Origin: Bradyrhizobium centrolobii
Lineage (GTDB): Bacteria > Pseudomonadota > Alphaproteobacteria > Rhizobiales > Xanthobacteraceae
DNA: 64,000 nt
Assembly (NCBI RefSeq): GCF_001641635.1
Contig: NZ_LUUB01000054.1
Coordinates: forward strand, 226,227 to 290,226
Reading direction: 5' to 3'
A model generated the notes under the pieces. The model did not search any database. It was not told where the DNA came from and was given only the letters and a program-made list of their open reading frames with translations. Shown here piece after piece: positions 59,685 to 64,000 of the stretch (the stretch's first letter is position 1; each line of letters begins with the position of its first letter). A program made the translations under genes and the position numbers.

Positions 59685-60551
59685 ATGACCGCCCCCGATC
59701 TCGATCCCGACCTCCTGAAAGCATTTCTCGCCGTCGCCGAGCATCGCTCGTTCACGCGTGCCGCGGCGATGCTCAACCGGACCCAATCGGCCGTGAGCGT
59801 GCAGATCAGGCGTCTGGAGGAGCGGCTCGGCACAAAACTGTTTCACCGCACGAGGGCCGGCGTCGCGCCGACCTCGGCCGGTGAAGAGCTGCGCGGATAT
59901 GCGGCGCGCATTCTCGCGCTCAGCGACGAAGCGGTCGGCGCGCTCCGCGAGCGCAGCATCGAGGGCGTGGTCCGGCTTGGCGTGATGGACGACTATGGCA
60001 CCATCGTCATTCCGCCGTTGCTGGCGAGCTTTGCCAAGAGCCATCCACAGATCCGCGTCGAGATCGAGACCGGACTGACCGCGACGATGCCGGCCCGGCT
60101 CGGCGAGACTTACGACCTTGTCATCGCCATGCATCCGCAAGGCCGCGGCGGCGGCGAGCTGCTACGACGCGAGCAGGCGGTCTGGGCGGCCGCCGCGTCA
60201 TATCCGACCAAGGCGCAGGATCCGCTGCCGGTCGCGCTCTACCCGCCGGGATGCCTGTTCCGGCAATGGGCCGCGGAGGCCCTCGACGCCGCCGGCCGGC
60301 CCTGGCGCCTCGCCTTCGTCAGCCGGACCCTGGCGGCGGTCGAAGCGATCGCGGCGGAGGGGCTGGCGGTGACCGTGGTGAAGGCCGGCACCCTGCCTGC
60401 CCTCCTTCATCCCCTCTGCGAGCGCGACGGCCTGCCGCCGCTGCCCGCGGCCGACATCCGTCTTCACCGTGCGCGCAACCTGTCGCGCGGCGGGACGCTG
60501 CTGGCGGATCATTTGCAGTGGAAGATTTCAGAATCGACCACCATATGTTGA
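59685..60551 (+). CDS. LysR-family regulator, divergent from the EamA transporter
   Basis: The 288-residue protein has the N-terminal helix-turn-helix (LLKAFLAVAEHRSFTRAAAM, then QSAVSVQIRRLEERLGTKLF) and a C-terminal effector domain from about residue 90 (GVVRLGVMDDYGTIVIPPLL, RLGETYDLVIAMHP). It lies 78 bases from the transporter start, so it likely regulates it. No ligand can be proposed. Confidence 0.9.
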   Translation: MTAPDLDPDLLKAFLAVAEHRSFTRAAAMLNRTQSAVSVQIRRLEERLGTKLFHRTRAGVAPTSAGEELRGYAARILALSDEAVGALRERSIEGVVRLGVMDDYGTIVIPPLLASFAKSHPQIRVEIETGLTATMPARLGETYDLVIAMHPQGRGGGELLRREQAVWAAAASYPTKAQDPLPVALYPPGCLFRQWAAEALDAAGRPWRLAFVSRTLAAVEAIAAEGLAVTVVKAGTLPALLHPLCERDGLPPLPAADIRLHRARNLSRGGTLLADHLQWKISESTTIC

Positions 60552-60625
60552 CGTGACGCGTCGCTGCACCGCCGGGTTGGCCGGATCGGCTGCAAGCCGC
60601 AAGGCACAACCGGGACAGACGAGCC

Positions 60626-61306
60626 GTGAACATTTCTCTCTATGATCTTTCGGTCTGGGTGCTGCCGCTGGTGATTGCCATCACCTTCCACGAGGCCGCA
60701 CATGGCTTCGTGGCGCACCGTCTCGGCGACGATACTGCCTGGCAGCTCGGTCGCGTCAGCTTCAACCCGCTCCGGCATATCGATCCGTTCGGCACCCTGA
60801 TCCTGCCGGCGATGCTGCTGTTTGCACATTCGCCGTTCCTGTTCGGCTATGCCAAGCCGGTGCCGGTGAATTTCCGCAAGCTCAACAATCCCAAACTGGA
60901 CATGGTCTGGGTGGCGCTGGCGGGCCCCGCCACCAACATCCTGCTTGCGCTCGTTGCGGCCCTCGCCTTCCATGCCCTGCCCTGGGTGCCTGCCAGTTCA
61001 GCGAAATGGGTGGTCGATAATCTGCAGAACGCGCTCGTGATCAACGTGGTGCTAGCCGTCTTCAACATGATGCCGATCCCGCCGCTCGATGGCGGACGGG
61101 TCGCGGTCGGGCTGTTGCCGCGGCCGCTCGCCTTGCCCCTTGCGCGGCTCGAGCCGTTCGGCATGCTGATCCTGATCGGATTGCTGATCCTGCTACCGCT
61201 GGCGGGTTCCCAGTTCGGTCTAAATCTTGATGTTATTTCAGCAATACTGCGAACGTTGACCGGTTATGTGATTCAGACTGTTCTCTTGCTGACCGGCAAC
61301 GCGTAG
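60626..61306 (+). CDS. site-2 protease homologue (M50 family)
   Basis: The 226-residue protein is an integral membrane metalloprotease of the short M50 type: the zinc motif HEAAHG in AITFHEAAHGFVAHRLGDDT, and the second-site NMMPIPPLDGGRVAVGL. Four to six membrane helices. Such proteins cleave within membrane segments; their targets in rhizobia are often unknown. GTG at 60626 is the apparent start, with weak ribosome site. Confidence 0.85.
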   Translation: MNISLYDLSVWVLPLVIAITFHEAAHGFVAHRLGDDTAWQLGRVSFNPLRHIDPFGTLILPAMLLFAHSPFLFGYAKPVPVNFRKLNNPKLDMVWVALAGPATNILLALVAALAFHALPWVPASSAKWVVDNLQNALVINVVLAVFNMMPIPPLDGGRVAVGLLPRPLALPLARLEPFGMLILIGLLILLPLAGSQFGLNLDVISAILRTLTGYVIQTVLLLTGNA

Positions 61307-61351
61307 TTGAATTAAGACATCTGAAGACGAGCCGAAGGGCCAGAGGCCAAC

Positions 61352-61792
61352 TTGGTCAAAGCTGCCGATATGCTGATCGCGCGACGAGCCGATACCCGCG
61401 CCCGCGCCGATTTCGCGACCTGGAAAATGATGGCCAAGCTGAACGGGTTGTCGGCCCTGCCTCCGGACGCGCAAGGCTTCCTCGCGACCTACAAGAACCT
61501 TCTGGACCAAATGAGCGAGGCGGAGGCGACCGAAGCCACGATCGCCGCGGTCTACAAGGCCTATTATGCCGAAATGGGAGGCGCCGGAACCGCACCCGAC
61601 GTCCGCCCGCGCACGGCCGAGCCGGTCACGGATAACGTCACCGCTTTCCGCCGTCCGTCCCCGAAGCCGAAGAAGGCCGGCCGCTTCGGGGCGACGGCGT
61701 TCAGTGGAACCCAGAAGCGGCCGCTCCCGGTCGCCCTGATCTTCGCCTGCCTGGTCGTGGTTTATGTCGCGATCCGGTATTACTGGCGCTGA
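61352..61792 (+). CDS. hypothetical protein with C-terminal membrane anchor
   Basis: The 146-residue protein has a helical N-terminal part (MLIARRADTRARADFATWKM, then QMSEAEATEATIAAVYKAYY), a basic Pro-rich linker and a single C-terminal helix (PVALIFACLVVVYVAIRYYW). TTG at 61352 has GAGG upstream. The function is unknown; it lies 45 bases after the protease and may share its transcript. Confidence 0.65.
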   Translation: MVKAADMLIARRADTRARADFATWKMMAKLNGLSALPPDAQGFLATYKNLLDQMSEAEATEATIAAVYKAYYAEMGGAGTAPDVRPRTAEPVTDNVTAFRRPSPKPKKAGRFGATAFSGTQKRPLPVALIFACLVVVYVAIRYYWR

Positions 61793-61803
61793 CAGTCCCC
61801 GAG

Positions 61804-62592
61804 CTATTTCGGCTTCCTGAAGTTCACAGGCAGGCTGAAGGCGAACTGATCGTCCGTGAGTTCGGCCGGCGGAACCGGCACGGGATCCGAGCGGCGCACC
61901 ATGGATACGGCCTCGTTATCGAAAACGGAGTCGCCCGAGGACTGGGTCACATCGACCGAGACGACGTTGCCGCGGCGGTTCAAGACGAGGCTGAGTACGA
62001 CGGACGCCGTCTTGCTCTTCTCCTTGGGATAGCGCTTGTGAAGCTCGAAATAGGCGCTGATCCTCTTGCCCCACTCAGCCGTCAGCTTGCGAATGTCTTT
62101 GCCGATGCCCCGGTTGGGCGCAGCAGCCTTCTCGTCCTCGCGCGCGTTCTCGTCTAACGCCTGCTTCGCAGACTCCATGGCATTCGGCGTTTCCTCGACG
62201 GCCTGGGTTTCGACCTTGGCCACCTTCGTGGTTTCCTCAACCGGCTTCTTGGAGTCGTTCTCGGTGACGATCCGGTCCGGGTCTTCGGCTTCCTGAGGCC
62301 GATCCTTCGGTAGATCGGTCTCCTTCACCTCGGCCTGCTGCTCCATTTGCTGCGGCTGGAACTGCGAGGCCTCACTATCCGGGCCTGGCGGCAGATCCGT
62401 TTCCGGAAGCTTCGGTGAGGTCATTTCGACGGCGTATTCCGCACCGTTGGCGCCAAGGCCATCGTCTCCTTCGTCGGCCCGCAGGTTCGCCAGCGCCAGC
62501 GCGGCGCCGCCAAGGTGCAGGGCGAGCGCTGCCACCGCAGCCAGAATCCACAGCCGCCGGGATGGTTTTGCCTCGATTACAGGATCAGACAT
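61804..62592 (-). CDS. tonB: TonB-like energy transducer
   Basis: The 262-residue protein has an N-terminal transmembrane anchor (RLWILAAVAALALHLGGAAL), an acidic and Pro/Glu-rich periplasmic stretch (KDRPQEAEDPDRIVTEND) and a C-terminal TonB domain (ISAYFELHKRYPKEKSKTAS, VVLSLVLNRRGNVVSVDVTQ, DSVFDNEAVSMVRRSDPVPV). It would span the periplasm to power an outer-membrane receptor. It lies directly after the ExbD gene on the minus strand. Confidence 0.85.
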   Translation of the reverse strand: MSDPVIEAKPSRRLWILAAVAALALHLGGAALALANLRADEGDDGLGANGAEYAVEMTSPKLPETDLPPGPDSEASQFQPQQMEQQAEVKETDLPKDRPQEAEDPDRIVTENDSKKPVEETTKVAKVETQAVEETPNAMESAKQALDENAREDEKAAAPNRGIGKDIRKLTAEWGKRISAYFELHKRYPKEKSKTASVVLSLVLNRRGNVVSVDVTQSSGDSVFDNEAVSMVRRSDPVPVPPAELTDDQFAFSLPVNFRKPK

Positions 62593-62602
62593 CGCGCTGC
62601 CA

Positions 62603-63067
<465 letters not shown>

Positions 63068-63070
63068 CGT

Positions 63071-64000
<930 letters not shown>

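Overview
The window is chromosomal DNA of a high-GC alphaproteobacterium, most likely Bradyrhizobium or a close relative. This is inferred from gene content (fused TAXI-type TRAP permease, OpgC, class III cyclases, IlvD/Edd sugar-acid dehydratase, many ABC and TRAP solute systems), from strongly GC-rich third codon positions, and from dispersed palindromic elements of a kind common in that genus. No rRNA, tRNA, CRISPR array, phage or intact insertion sequence was seen.

Layout. 1-6.6 kb holds loosely packed single genes: a LysR tail, a GT87-like membrane protein, a small secreted protein, a cyclase-TolB-TPR protein, a SnoaL-like protein and a DUF1080 protein. 6.9-13.2 kb is a type I secretion locus. 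It has two glycine-rich repeat proteins (four repeats and one repeat), an ABC exporter with an atypical signature motif, an overlapping HlyD adaptor and a convergent LuxR-type regulator. 13.4-20.9 kb is mixed: lineage-specific exported proteins, an alpha/beta hydrolase, an HD-domain metalloprotein behind an FNR/FixK-like box, a decayed ABC substrate-binding gene, an orphan sugar-binding protein and a membrane class III cyclase.

21.3-25.7 kb, on the minus strand, is the most striking locus. It is a compact ribosomal-peptide cluster of the thiazole/oxazole (TOMM/LAP) class: a precursor peptide with an 18-cysteine C-terminal core, a fused leader-binding/YcaO cyclodehydratase and a SagB-type FMN dehydrogenase. 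A terminator-like hairpin lies between the precursor and the enzymes. A two-domain VOC protein is divergent from the precursor. No exporter, protease or classical immunity gene is seen nearby.

26.8-30.8 kb has OpgC, an AraC regulator and small proteins. 30.8-39.0 kb has an acyl-CoA carboxylase beta subunit with an IclR regulator, a free-standing biotin carrier, and an apparent operon of TAXI solute-binding protein, fused TRAP permease and a glutaminase carrying STAS and cyclic-nucleotide-binding domains. 39.1-44.9 kb holds acyl-CoA metabolism: a DUF35 protein overlapping a thiolase-like protein without the active-site cysteine, a CaiB-type CoA transferase and a canonical thiolase.

45-57 kb is a sugar or sugar-acid catabolic regulon: KDPG-type aldolase, KDG-type kinase, DenD-like dehydrogenase, a complete ABC importer, a LacI regulator, an IlvD/Edd dehydratase and two SDR dehydrogenases. 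Two matching LacI-type palindromes flank the regulator. 57-64 kb has a serine hydrolase, a GFA protein, a divergent EamA/LysR pair, a site-2 protease homologue, and a TonB-ExbD-ExbB operon running off the right edge.
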